Positions 43,101 through 51,705 of a stretch of 64,000 nucleotides of DNA are shown one piece after another (the stretch's first letter is position 1; every line of letters begins with the position of its first letter). The stretch lies in the NCBI GenBank assembly GCA_942493075.1, contig OW818681.1:3968001-4032000 (forward strand), in the 5' to 3' direction. A program made the translations under genes and the position numbers. The DNA comes from JBBQYD01 sp942493075 (GTDB lineage: Bacteria > Verrucomicrobiota > Verrucomicrobiia > Limisphaerales > UBA8199). The notes beneath the pieces were generated by a model. It made no database searches. It worked only from the letters and a program-made list of their open reading frames with translations, and had not been told where the DNA came from.

Positions 43101-43847
43101 TTAGCTTGCCTGCAAGCGAGCCAATACTTCGGGATCTCTGACGTCAACCCAACGACCGGGGATCTCAAAACCAGCCAACCTGAATTTGGCCTCCATCAGC
43201 ATGCTAATGGCATCTGTCAGTTCATACTCTCCGCGGGGAGATTTTTGGAGGCGATCGATGAACTGGAAGATATCCGGCTTAAAAATGTAAATACCGGCGT
43301 TGTACCAGGCAGGATCTCCGGGTTTAAGCCAACCCTCGGTTTGCAGTTGAGCGAGCTGAGCGGTTGACGGCTTCTCCACGAGTTTCTTCAGGCAAAACTG
43401 TTCATCAAAAAAGTTCAGGCCACCTTTAGTCACATCCTCACCGCGAGTCACAGTGACCACACCCGAAAAGTAGTCCTGCTTGTACCGATTGACCATTTGC
43501 TGGTAGGTCTCGGGCAGCACGAGAATATCGCCGTACGTTAGCAGAAACGGCGAATGACCGACAAATTCACGTGCCAAAGCAGGCGCCCGTCCTGTGCCAT
43601 CCTGGACGATCTGACGTCCGTAATGGATGCTGGCCCCGAAGCGGGAGCCATCACCAAAATGACTCTCGATAACCTCCGCCTTGAACCCCGTAACAATGAA
43701 AATGTCTCGAATGGAAGCCTGCAGCAAACCGCCGATGATATGCTCCAGGATCGGTTTCCCCTGCACGCAAAGCATGGGCTTGGGAAGCTCGTTGGTGAGT
43801 TCCTTCATCCGTGTGCCTTTACCGGCGGCCAAAATCACTGCTTTCAT
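43101..43847 (-). CDS. NDP-sugar nucleotidyltransferase
   Basis: 248 residues. N-terminal MKAVILAAGKGTRM and 'ELPKPMLCVQGKPILEHI' mark the nucleotidyltransferase fold (GlmU-N/RmlA/GalU-like); 'LLTYGDILV' has the metal-binding Asp and 'LVEKPS' the sugar-contacting segment; 'GIYIFKPDIF' follows. It probably activates a sugar-1-phosphate for polysaccharide or cell-wall synthesis. The exact sugar cannot be told. Convergent with the ATPase operon, ending 2 bases from its stop. Confidence 0.88.
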   Translation of the reverse strand: MKAVILAAGKGTRMKELTNELPKPMLCVQGKPILEHIIGGLLQASIRDIFIVTGFKAEVIESHFGDGSRFGASIHYGRQIVQDGTGRAPALAREFVGHSPFLLTYGDILVLPETYQQMVNRYKQDYFSGVVTVTRGEDVTKGGLNFFDEQFCLKKLVEKPSTAQLAQLQTEGWLKPGDPAWYNAGIYIFKPDIFQFIDRLQKSPRGEYELTDAISMLMEAKFRLAGFEIPGRWVDVRDPEVLARLQAS

Positions 43848-43913
43848 TGCGCGCCAGTATGGTTTTCATCCCTGCGCAAAACAACCAGGAAAGAGCTCCT
43901 GGGCAGCCCGCGC

Positions 43914-45329
43914 CTATTTGGCCGCTCGCTTCTTCTCTTCAGTCATTGGCCGAGCCCCCGGGCCATAGCTGGAGGGGTCACGCAACAGCCGCGGAGTATC
44001 ATACACCGTTCCTTTGTCACCCTGGGAGCGCATCCATTTTTCAAGCTCGTTACGCATCCGCTTGAGACGCCTGAATTGGCCTGGGTCAGACGCTAAATTT
44101 CGCTGCTCGTTTGGATCTTCGGCGAGGTTGAAAAGCTCCTCGGGCGGTCGCTGATGATAACGCTTCACGATGGCCGCGGCACCGGCGTTCGTTGCCGCAG
44201 CAGCTTCCCAAGTGGCAAAGTAAGCACGTTGTCCGAGATTCACCGGAAGATCAATGTGAGTCGTGAACGCATAATCGGGAAAAAGATTCCGCACGTACTT
44301 CCAGTTGCCGCGGCGTAATGCCCTCATCGGGTAGATATTGAACTGGCCATCACCGGAGTGCGTGGTAAAGATCCGATCACGATGCGTCGTTCTCAAGCCT
44401 TTAAGAACCGCTAGAAACGAGCGGCCATCTATTCCAGATGGCGTGTCGCCACCGGCAACTTCCAGCAAGGTAGGCAGGAAATCGATCCAGCTCACCATGG
44501 CTGAGGTTCGAGTCCCTGGTTTTACCTGCCCGGGCCAGACAACTATCAGAGGCGTTTGGACCCCACTCTCATACAGATTCCATTTTCCAAACGGCCATTG
44601 CGCGCCGTTATCGCTAGAGAACAGGAACAACGTGTCTCGCCCCAGATACTGTTGAGCTGCCTGGCGGATGACACCCAGATCGTCATCGGCTTTTGTCACG
44701 GCTGCCGCGTATTTGGCGCGCCAGTCACGTGTTCTTGGAGTGTCCACCGTGCCGGTTGGCAGCGGAAGCTCCTCTGGATTGTAGCCGGAGGCACCCTCCG
44801 GCCATGGCACATGCGGCCAGTTGCTGCCCACGAAAAGGCACAGCGGCTTTCGTCTGGCTGACTGGCGTCCTTTGAGGAACTCAACCGCAGCAGGAACACC
44901 GGCATGATCATGAAAAGAGTCATGTGCAAAGTAATCAAAACCGTAATCAACGGTATGACGGTAATGAGAGACTTTGCCAAATGCCACCACCTCATACCCC
45001 AACTCCTGAAAGTAGGCGGGCCATTTCTTGATCTCGGCACGGGGTTTGGCGTGATTGGGCTCAGCCCCATTCCGTGCCGGCATCATACCGGTCAACAAGG
45101 CTCCCCGGCTCGGCGCGCACGTTGGTGAGGCCACATAGGCAGAACTGAAGCTGATCCCATCTTCAGCCAAACGCTGCATGTTCGGAGTTTTGAACTCCAC
45201 ACCCCCATAAGGAGAGAGATCCTTTCCACCTTGATCATCGGTCAGGAAAATGACGAGGTCAGGTCCAGGATTCCGAGCAGCGAAGGCACCGCTCAATGAA
45301 AGCATCAGGAACAACAAAAAGAATTTCAT
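43914..45329 (-). CDS. Secreted sulfatase 1 (heparan N-sulfatase-like)
   Basis: 471 residues from ATG 45329, where a signal peptide starts (MKFFLLFLMLSLSGAFA); the frame upstream has no coding character. Sulfatase signature CAPSR (Cys71), the site converted to formylglycine, plus metal-binding 'FLTDDQGG' and 'FSSDNGAQ'. 'FGKVSHYRHTVDYGFDYF' and 'PHVPWP' recall SGSH-type family S1 sulfatases, but substrate is not determinable. It is last of six sulfatases in a row on this strand. Exported to hydrolyse sulfate esters or sulfamates of glycans. Needs a maturing enzyme not present here. Confidence 0.88.
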   Translation of the reverse strand: MKFFLLFLMLSLSGAFAARNPGPDLVIFLTDDQGGKDLSPYGGVEFKTPNMQRLAEDGISFSSAYVASPTCAPSRGALLTGMMPARNGAEPNHAKPRAEIKKWPAYFQELGYEVVAFGKVSHYRHTVDYGFDYFAHDSFHDHAGVPAAVEFLKGRQSARRKPLCLFVGSNWPHVPWPEGASGYNPEELPLPTGTVDTPRTRDWRAKYAAAVTKADDDLGVIRQAAQQYLGRDTLFLFSSDNGAQWPFGKWNLYESGVQTPLIVVWPGQVKPGTRTSAMVSWIDFLPTLLEVAGGDTPSGIDGRSFLAVLKGLRTTHRDRIFTTHSGDGQFNIYPMRALRRGNWKYVRNLFPDYAFTTHIDLPVNLGQRAYFATWEAAAATNAGAAAIVKRYHQRPPEELFNLAEDPNEQRNLASDPGQFRRLKRMRNELEKWMRSQGDKGTVYDTPRLLRDPSSYGPGARPMTEEKKRAAK

Positions 45330-45349
45330 GCGGTGGAGATGGCAGGAGC

Positions 45350-46993
45350 CTATTGCTTCTTCTTTCCACCGCGCTTCTTTTTCGCATCCGGTGCGGGCTG
45401 GCCTTCGGCGCGAGGATAACCGATTCCGGGTGGCCAAGGCTTTACAAATGCACGAGTCGCCCAGGCATCCCACTGAGCTGCCATTGACTTGACCCTCTCC
45501 GGCTGCTCAGTGGCGAGATCGTGCTGTTCCGTGCGATCCGCCTTCATGTTGTAGAGCTCCCATGAGGCGTTGTATCCCAGGCGTGTGACCTTCCAGTCAC
45601 CCGCCCGGAGGGCTGCATTGCCTTCATGCTCCCAGAACAGAGGGTTCGTGCGATTGCTCGATGAGCTCACCAGAAATGGCCGCAACGACTCACCTTCAGG
45701 CGGCAACGTTGGCTTTCCATTGAATTCCTTAGGGAACTTGGCCCCAGCCAAATCCATGCACGTGGGCAGGATATCGATTAGATGTCCTGCCTGGGTTCGC
45801 CACTCTCCCTGTGCCTTGATTCCAGCCGGCCAGTGGGCGATAAGCGGGGAGGCGATTCCACCTTCGTGATTGTAGTGCTTGAACTTTCGAAATGGTGTGT
45901 TCTGCATCCAAGCCCAGGATTCGCCACAAAAGACGGTCGAATTCGCACTGCCCAACTCGCCAGGACCGCGCGCGGTTCCATTCGGGCCACCCTCCGCGTT
46001 TCCACCATTGTCGCTCATGAACAGGATCGCGGTATTATCAAATACCCCCCTCTTCTTGAGTCCCTCCACCAGTGTCCCTACCGAACGATCCATGCGCCAC
46101 ACACAGGCCGCGTAGATAGCCATGAGATTATCGAAATGGTCTTTCTCGGCTTCAGACAAGCTGCTCCAGGCCTTAACTGTCGAAGGCCTCGCGGCTTTAT
46201 CCCACTTGTTATCGATCAGCCCGAGCTCGATCTGACGCTTGTGCCGGGCATCGCTCAGAGCGTCCCAACCCGCTTTGTATTTGCCTCGAAAGCGTGCGAT
46301 ATCCTCAGGCTCAGCTTGCAAAGGAAAATGAGGCGCGTTGTGAGCTACGTACAGGAAAAAAGGCTTTTTTTCAGCCAACGCCTCATCAATAAAACGCAGC
46401 CCGAAATCGGTCCAAAGATCGGTGGAATACCACTCCTTGGGCAGCTCCGAGGAATCGGGCCCGAGCTTGCGTCCGTTCAATACCAGGTTTTGCAATTTCC
46501 TCCCGCCGGTATTCGGAAAGTAAAATCCCCCTGACATTCCTTGCAGAGAGCGATCAAACCGTGCAGCCGGCGGACGAGGCCCCTGCCCCAAGTGCCACTT
46601 TCCAACCATTGCAGTGAAGTAGCCAGCAGGCTTCAGCACCTCGGGGATAGAGATGCGATCTTCCAAGAGTTGCCCTCGAAAGCCCGGGTAATCAGATCCG
46701 AAATCGGTCGTCATCCAGCCCACCCCCGCTTGGTGCGAATACAGGCCAGTCATGAGCGCAGCGCGCGTGGGACAACACCGCGCCGTGTTATAGAACTGCG
46801 TAAACCTGACTCCGTTGGCAGCGAGCCTGTCGAGATTTGGCGTCGGAATCTCTGATCCGTAACAGCCGATATCGGAGAAACCCATGTCATCGACAAGCAT
46901 CACGATTATGTTTGGCTTCCCACCTGCAGCCTGCGCGTGAGTGGGGAGCACTAGAGTCGTGATGGCTAGAAAGATTGCGGTCAGTGTTTTCAT
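45350..46993 (-). CDS. Secreted sulfatase 2 (arylsulfatase-like)
   Basis: 547 residues from ATG 46993 with signal peptide (MKTLTAIFLAITTLVLPTHA). Signature CCPTR (Cys73 as formylglycine site, Ser of the usual CxPSR replaced by Thr, a known variant), metal site 'LVDDMGFSDIG', 'GKWHLGQG' and 'FMSDNGGNAEGG'. The C-terminus is lysine-rich (KKKRGGKKKQ). Resembles arylsulfatase-type S1 enzymes. The stop is 21 bases before the start of sulfatase 1, on the same strand. Confidence 0.9.
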   Translation of the reverse strand: MKTLTAIFLAITTLVLPTHAQAAGGKPNIIVMLVDDMGFSDIGCYGSEIPTPNLDRLAANGVRFTQFYNTARCCPTRAALMTGLYSHQAGVGWMTTDFGSDYPGFRGQLLEDRISIPEVLKPAGYFTAMVGKWHLGQGPRPPAARFDRSLQGMSGGFYFPNTGGRKLQNLVLNGRKLGPDSSELPKEWYSTDLWTDFGLRFIDEALAEKKPFFLYVAHNAPHFPLQAEPEDIARFRGKYKAGWDALSDARHKRQIELGLIDNKWDKAARPSTVKAWSSLSEAEKDHFDNLMAIYAACVWRMDRSVGTLVEGLKKRGVFDNTAILFMSDNGGNAEGGPNGTARGPGELGSANSTVFCGESWAWMQNTPFRKFKHYNHEGGIASPLIAHWPAGIKAQGEWRTQAGHLIDILPTCMDLAGAKFPKEFNGKPTLPPEGESLRPFLVSSSSNRTNPLFWEHEGNAALRAGDWKVTRLGYNASWELYNMKADRTEQHDLATEQPERVKSMAAQWDAWATRAFVKPWPPGIGYPRAEGQPAPDAKKKRGGKKKQ

Positions 46994-47001
46994 GATATGG
47001 C

Positions 47002-48747
47002 TTACTGAGATCTCGTTTGGCGCTTCACGTCCGATCCGGGGCGATCGGGCCACGGTCTCACTCCGGAACGAACGGCCCAGGCGTCATACTCCCGAATAAG
47101 TTTGTCCACAAGCCGAGGCAACGAGGCGGCCAGATTGTTTAGCTCAGTTCGATCAGCTTTAAGGTCGTACAATTCCCAGGGCTCATTATGGCTGGCGACC
47201 AGTTTCCAATTGCCCACGCGCACGGCACGCTGCCCCTCATGCTCCCAGAACAATGGTGTTTTGCGATCGCGATTTTCCGCGTGCTTTCCTTTAAAGAATG
47301 AGACAAGGGATATGCCTTCCGGTGGCAGGGCGGATTGCCCGTTCCACTGCTTCGGAAACTTAGCCCGGGCCACCTCCATGCAGGTTGGCATCAAATCTAT
47401 GAGGTGTGATGGCACGTCCGCTAGCGCCCCGCCTCTGCTATGAGGAATGCCCGCGGGCCAGGAAGCAATCAGCGGGCCGGAAATGCCTCCTTCGTGAGTG
47501 AACTTCTTGGTTTTTCGAAATGGCCCGCTGCTCACATGCGCCCCGCCCAGACCGTAGCCTTCGTAGCTCTCCCGACTGCCCAGGATAGAGCCCGGCAAGC
47601 TCCGGTTCGGGTCCTCGGCTGCGCCGCCATTATCAGACGTAAACAAGACCAGGGTGTTCGTCTCCTGTCCCGCCTGGCGCAAGGCCTCAAGCACCCGCCC
47701 AACGCCTCTATCCATTTCTTCCAGTTGAGCCGCGTAGATAGACATCTCGGAATCCCATTGGTCCTGCCGTTCCGGGGCGGCGTCTTCCCACGGACGCATG
47801 CTGGCGGGGCGGGGAGGCAAGGACCAACGCGGCTCTATGATGCCAGCGGACTTGAGCCGTTCATACCGCTGTTGACGAAGCTTGTCCCAGCCCAGCTTTC
47901 TATATGTGCCCCGGTATTTGGCAATGGTTTCGGGCCGGGCATGCAGCGGCCAATGCGGCGCGGTGTAGGCCAGGTAGAGAAAGAACGGCCGCGGGTCGGC
48001 CTGACCTTCGCGGATGAACCTTATTGCGAAATCTGTGAAGGCATCCGTCGCGAAAAAACCTTCGCGAGGCGGCAGATAAACCTCATGATTCAGAGCCATG
48101 GGCGGATTGGTGGTCACGCCCGTATGTTGCATGCCGAATCCGTAGTAATTCATCGCCCCTTCAATCACTCCAAAGGCCTGATCAAATCCCCGAGCCGCGG
48201 GCCATTCGTTAGTACGATAACCCAGATGCCATTTACCGGACATTCCCGTGCGGTATCCTGCGTTCCGGAGTACCTCTGCAATGGTGGGGGCGTGGGAAGT
48301 TAGATGATCGGAATAGGAGGGCGCGTTCAGTCTTTCGCGCAGGGGCCGGGCATAGTCGTCCAACATGTCTCCAACTCCAGCCTGATGCGGATACAACCCA
48401 GTCATCAACGCAGCACGGGACGGACAGCAGCGAGCCGAGTTGTAGAACTGCTTAAACCGAACCCCGGTGCCTGCCAGGCGATCAATGTTCGGCGTGCTGA
48501 TCTCGCCGCCATAGCAACCCACATCGCTGAACCCGAGATCATCAGCTAAAATGAGAACAATGTTCGGACGGGCCGGGACGGCATGACAAACGATCACCAT
48601 GCACAACCCCAGAACCAGAAATCGAAGGATTATTGAAACCCGCAGCAGCCCGGAGAGTGGATACTTGAAACCGATTTTTGGGCTCTCCTGAGCCTCTGTC
48701 AGCGAGGACTGTTTTCCACTTTCCAGATTTACGACGAGCTCTTTCAC
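47002..48747 (-). CDS. Secreted sulfatase 3 (arylsulfatase-like)
   Basis: 581 residues from GTG 48747, overlapping the stop of sulfatase 4 (GTGA). The hydrophobic export segment starts near residue 36 (VSIILRFLVLGLCMVIV), so a later start is possible. Signature CCPSR (Cys107), 'LADDLGFSDVGCYGG' metal site, 'GKWHLGY', 'FTSDNGGAAEDP'. Very similar in style to sulfatase 2, including the N-terminal 'NIDRLA..GVRF..FYN.ARCCP', suggesting gene duplication. Its stop lies 8 bases before the start of sulfatase 2. Confidence 0.9.
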   Translation of the reverse strand: MKELVVNLESGKQSSLTEAQESPKIGFKYPLSGLLRVSIILRFLVLGLCMVIVCHAVPARPNIVLILADDLGFSDVGCYGGEISTPNIDRLAGTGVRFKQFYNSARCCPSRAALMTGLYPHQAGVGDMLDDYARPLRERLNAPSYSDHLTSHAPTIAEVLRNAGYRTGMSGKWHLGYRTNEWPAARGFDQAFGVIEGAMNYYGFGMQHTGVTTNPPMALNHEVYLPPREGFFATDAFTDFAIRFIREGQADPRPFFLYLAYTAPHWPLHARPETIAKYRGTYRKLGWDKLRQQRYERLKSAGIIEPRWSLPPRPASMRPWEDAAPERQDQWDSEMSIYAAQLEEMDRGVGRVLEALRQAGQETNTLVLFTSDNGGAAEDPNRSLPGSILGSRESYEGYGLGGAHVSSGPFRKTKKFTHEGGISGPLIASWPAGIPHSRGGALADVPSHLIDLMPTCMEVARAKFPKQWNGQSALPPEGISLVSFFKGKHAENRDRKTPLFWEHEGQRAVRVGNWKLVASHNEPWELYDLKADRTELNNLAASLPRLVDKLIREYDAWAVRSGVRPWPDRPGSDVKRQTRSQ

Positions 48748-50156
48748 TTTCGCTTTGATTCAGGGGCGGGCGGTGCGGATCGGTACCATTTTACAACAGC
48801 GGCAGATAACCGTTCCGCAATCGCGGGGTTCTGTGCTGCGAGATCTGCACTTTCAGCAGGATCTTTGGCCAGGTCGTAGAGCTGCGGACGCGAGCCATCG
48901 TATTCGCATAGCAACTTCCAGTTGCCCTCACGGATGGCCAGATCCGGCAGGTTCTCCCCTGCCCCTCCGGGCCGATCGGGGGGACGGCGCCAGCACAGCG
49001 GAGCCTTGCGTGCTGCCTCGGCCTTGCCTACCAGCACTTCGCTAAGATCCTCTCCATCGAAAAGCCCCTGCTTGTGTTTGACTCCGGCAAGCGAAAGAAT
49101 CGAAGGCACGAGGTCAATTGATGAGAAAACCGAACGATCATTGCGTGCGCCGGCCTGCTTGGGGGCGATGAGCCCGGGCCCCCACGCAATCAAAGGCGAC
49201 CGCGTTCCTCCCTCAAACAGGGTGGCTTTTGCTCCCCGGAATGGACCAGCGGACCCAGCCCCCGGTTCTGGTCCATTGTCTGAACAAACCAGCACCAGTG
49301 TATTTGTCCGCAATGGCTCGTTCGTTCGAATGAAACTAAATAGCGGCTCAAGCTGTTCATCCATAGTTTTCAGCACACCATTGTAAAGCGAGTGTTTACT
49401 GCCATCACCTCTTCGATCGGCAGGAGGGTAGAACGGCGAATGCACATCATCCGGCCAGACGTTCACGTAAAAGGGCTTCTTGTCCGCAGTGGACCTTTTC
49501 ATGAACCCGATAGCTGCTCCAACAAACCCTGAGGTGATTTCGGATCGATCCATCCAGATGATTGGGCCGCGGCCGAGATTATCGGATCCCAGTGCGTGTT
49601 TTCTCAACGGCTGTCCATCATGTGCATTGCACAGGGGGAGCAAGCGAGGACCCAGCCCTTCGAAATTTGAAAGCGACTCATCAAAGCCATATTCGGTGAT
49701 CGCCGGAGCATCCCCCACATCGCGCTGGCCGCCCATGTGCCACTTGCCAAAATGACCTGTCGCATACCCAGCTTGCTTCAGGTGCCTCGCCAAGGTCGGT
49801 GCTTTAGTGTCAAGCCATTGAGCGACACCCCGTCTTTCGTTCGCCGCACGGTTGTCGAGGTAAGAATTCATGCGCCAACGCTGCGGGTACTGGCCAGTGG
49901 TCAACGCGGTTCGGGAAGGCGAACAGATCGGAGAATTGACGTAGAACTGCGTAAACCGGATTCCCTCCTCAGCAAGCCGGTCAATGCGCTCTGTCTTCAC
50001 CTCGGGGTTGCCGAAGCACGAGAAATCCCCCCAACCCATGTCGTCAATCAACACCACGACAACGTTGGGCTGAGCTCCTCTTGCCGGGAGAGCCAGTATT
50101 ACCCCGCAGCAAGCGAGCAAAGTGCACCAAGACGCCAGGATTCGATGGAAAGCCAT
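48744..50156 (-). CDS. Secreted sulfatase 4
   Basis: 470 residues from ATG 50156; signal peptide to about residue 28 (ending LPARGA). Signature CSPSR (Cys78), metal site 'LIDDMGWGDFSCFG', 'GKWHMGGQRDVGDAP', 'VCSDNGPEPGAGS'. Family S1, substrate unknown. The stop overlaps the start of sulfatase 3 by 4 bases, so translation is coupled. The N-terminal 'YLDNRAANERRGVAQWLD' insertion distinguishes it from its neighbours. Confidence 0.9.
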   Translation of the reverse strand: MAFHRILASWCTLLACCGVILALPARGAQPNVVVVLIDDMGWGDFSCFGNPEVKTERIDRLAEEGIRFTQFYVNSPICSPSRTALTTGQYPQRWRMNSYLDNRAANERRGVAQWLDTKAPTLARHLKQAGYATGHFGKWHMGGQRDVGDAPAITEYGFDESLSNFEGLGPRLLPLCNAHDGQPLRKHALGSDNLGRGPIIWMDRSEITSGFVGAAIGFMKRSTADKKPFYVNVWPDDVHSPFYPPADRRGDGSKHSLYNGVLKTMDEQLEPLFSFIRTNEPLRTNTLVLVCSDNGPEPGAGSAGPFRGAKATLFEGGTRSPLIAWGPGLIAPKQAGARNDRSVFSSIDLVPSILSLAGVKHKQGLFDGEDLSEVLVGKAEAARKAPLCWRRPPDRPGGAGENLPDLAIREGNWKLLCEYDGSRPQLYDLAKDPAESADLAAQNPAIAERLSAAVVKWYRSAPPAPESKRK

Positions 50157-50191
50157 ATGAATAATTACAGACGCAATAAACCGCGTTCCGG

Positions 50192-51682
50192 TTACCGAAT
50201 TGGCATTTTTGCTTCTGGATGCCGGGCTAGAATCCCACGAAGCTCGCCAACAACTTCGGTCTTCTCAGCAGCCAGATTCCGGGTCTCACTGGGATCGGAT
50301 GCGTAATCGTAAAGTTCCAAATCCGCTGTATCGGGGGGCGACCCGGGTGTTTTCCATTCAACCAGGCGATAACGCTCGGTGCGAATGGCGCGGCCTATAA
50401 CGAGCTTCCCTGCGCGATGCCGAGGGAAAGCGTGGTAGGCATGGTCCCGCAAACGTTTGGTCGGATCACGCAACACCGGCACCAGGCTTAACCCGTCCAT
50501 TTTTTGCGGGACTTGTGGTGGGGGTAATTTTGCCAGCTCAGCCAGTGTGGGATAGAGGTCCACAGTCTCGACCAAATGCTTTGAACTGCTGCCTTTGCGT
50601 GCAACTCCCGGCGCGACGATGATGATCGGAATCCTGTTAGCCTGCTCGTAATTCGTGTGTTTGGTCCAGGCACCGTTGTCGCCGAAATGCCAGCCGTTGT
50701 CACCCCACAGGACGATGATGGTATTCCTGGAGAGCTTCAAGCGATCAAGTTCCTCGATTACCCGGCCGACCTGGGCATCCATGAAGCTTACGCCGGCATA
50801 ATAGCCGTGGATGAGTTTGCGCTGGAGTTCCTCAGTCAGCGGCGGATTATCCGGCACAGGAACGTACTGGTTGAGTTCCAGCAAAGTCTTTCCAGCATAC
50901 CGTGGAGCGCCTTCGGGTGCGGTCTGGCGTTGCGCCAGGGGGAACACCGAAGGATTGCACATATCCCAGTATTTCTTGGGGGCCGTGAAAGGCAGATGCG
51001 GCTTAACGAAACCAAGGGCAACAAAGAACGGCATGCCCTTTCGCTCCTTCGCAGCCCGCAACCGCTTGATCCCCTCATCCGCAATTCGGCCATCCGCATA
51101 GGAGTTGTCCGCCACATCCGCTACCTCCCAGGCCGCTCCACGAGGGAGCTTGCCGATTTCACCAAGATTCTGGTTTCCGAACAATGCCTCCTCACGGGTC
51201 AGTTTCCCGCCACCTGAGCTCTCTGGCAATAGGTACTCAACGACCTTGTCCGGCTGAAATGGGACACTCCACGAGGCTGGATCTCCATGATTGCCATGTC
51301 CGGAGTGGAACACCTTGCCAACGCCCTCAGCTCGCCAGCCGTTGCGCATGAAGAACTGTGTGAGGGTCACCGCATGGGGCTCAGCCTGGCGGAAGTTCGT
51401 CTCGAGACTGTAGATTCCCAGAGTGGTGGATCGACTCCCTGTCAGCAGGTTATTGCGGGAAGGAGCGCACACCGCCTGGTTGCAGTAAGCCATATCGAAC
51501 CGCATGCCTTTGGATGCAAGTCGATCCAATGCGGGCGTTTTGGCGAACCTATCACCGTAACAGCCAAGAACGGGCTTCAAATCATCCACGCAAATGAGCA
51601 ATACGTTAGGCTGTTTCCCCAGAGCAAAAACTGGCAATGCCAATCCAAACAACATGACCGCTGTCAGAAGTATTCTTCTCAT
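50192..51682 (-). CDS. Secreted sulfatase 5 (iduronate-2-sulfatase-like)
   Basis: 496 residues from ATG 51682; signal peptide MRRILLTAVMLFGLALPVFA. Signature CAPSR (Cys72), 'ICVDDLKPVLGCYGD' and 'GKVFHSGHGN' and 'GFVKPHLPF' are typical of iduronate-2-sulfatase-type proteins, so iduronate- or uronate-sulfate containing glycans are plausible substrates, though many relatives act on other sulfated sugars. The ORF could start 44 codons upstream, but the signal peptide supports ATG 51682. 35 bases separate it from sulfatase 4. Confidence 0.9.
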   Translation of the reverse strand: MRRILLTAVMLFGLALPVFALGKQPNVLLICVDDLKPVLGCYGDRFAKTPALDRLASKGMRFDMAYCNQAVCAPSRNNLLTGSRSTTLGIYSLETNFRQAEPHAVTLTQFFMRNGWRAEGVGKVFHSGHGNHGDPASWSVPFQPDKVVEYLLPESSGGGKLTREEALFGNQNLGEIGKLPRGAAWEVADVADNSYADGRIADEGIKRLRAAKERKGMPFFVALGFVKPHLPFTAPKKYWDMCNPSVFPLAQRQTAPEGAPRYAGKTLLELNQYVPVPDNPPLTEELQRKLIHGYYAGVSFMDAQVGRVIEELDRLKLSRNTIIVLWGDNGWHFGDNGAWTKHTNYEQANRIPIIIVAPGVARKGSSSKHLVETVDLYPTLAELAKLPPPQVPQKMDGLSLVPVLRDPTKRLRDHAYHAFPRHRAGKLVIGRAIRTERYRLVEWKTPGSPPDTADLELYDYASDPSETRNLAAEKTEVVGELRGILARHPEAKMPIR

Positions 51683-51705
51683 AATCGTTCGAGCGCCATT
51701 GGCCT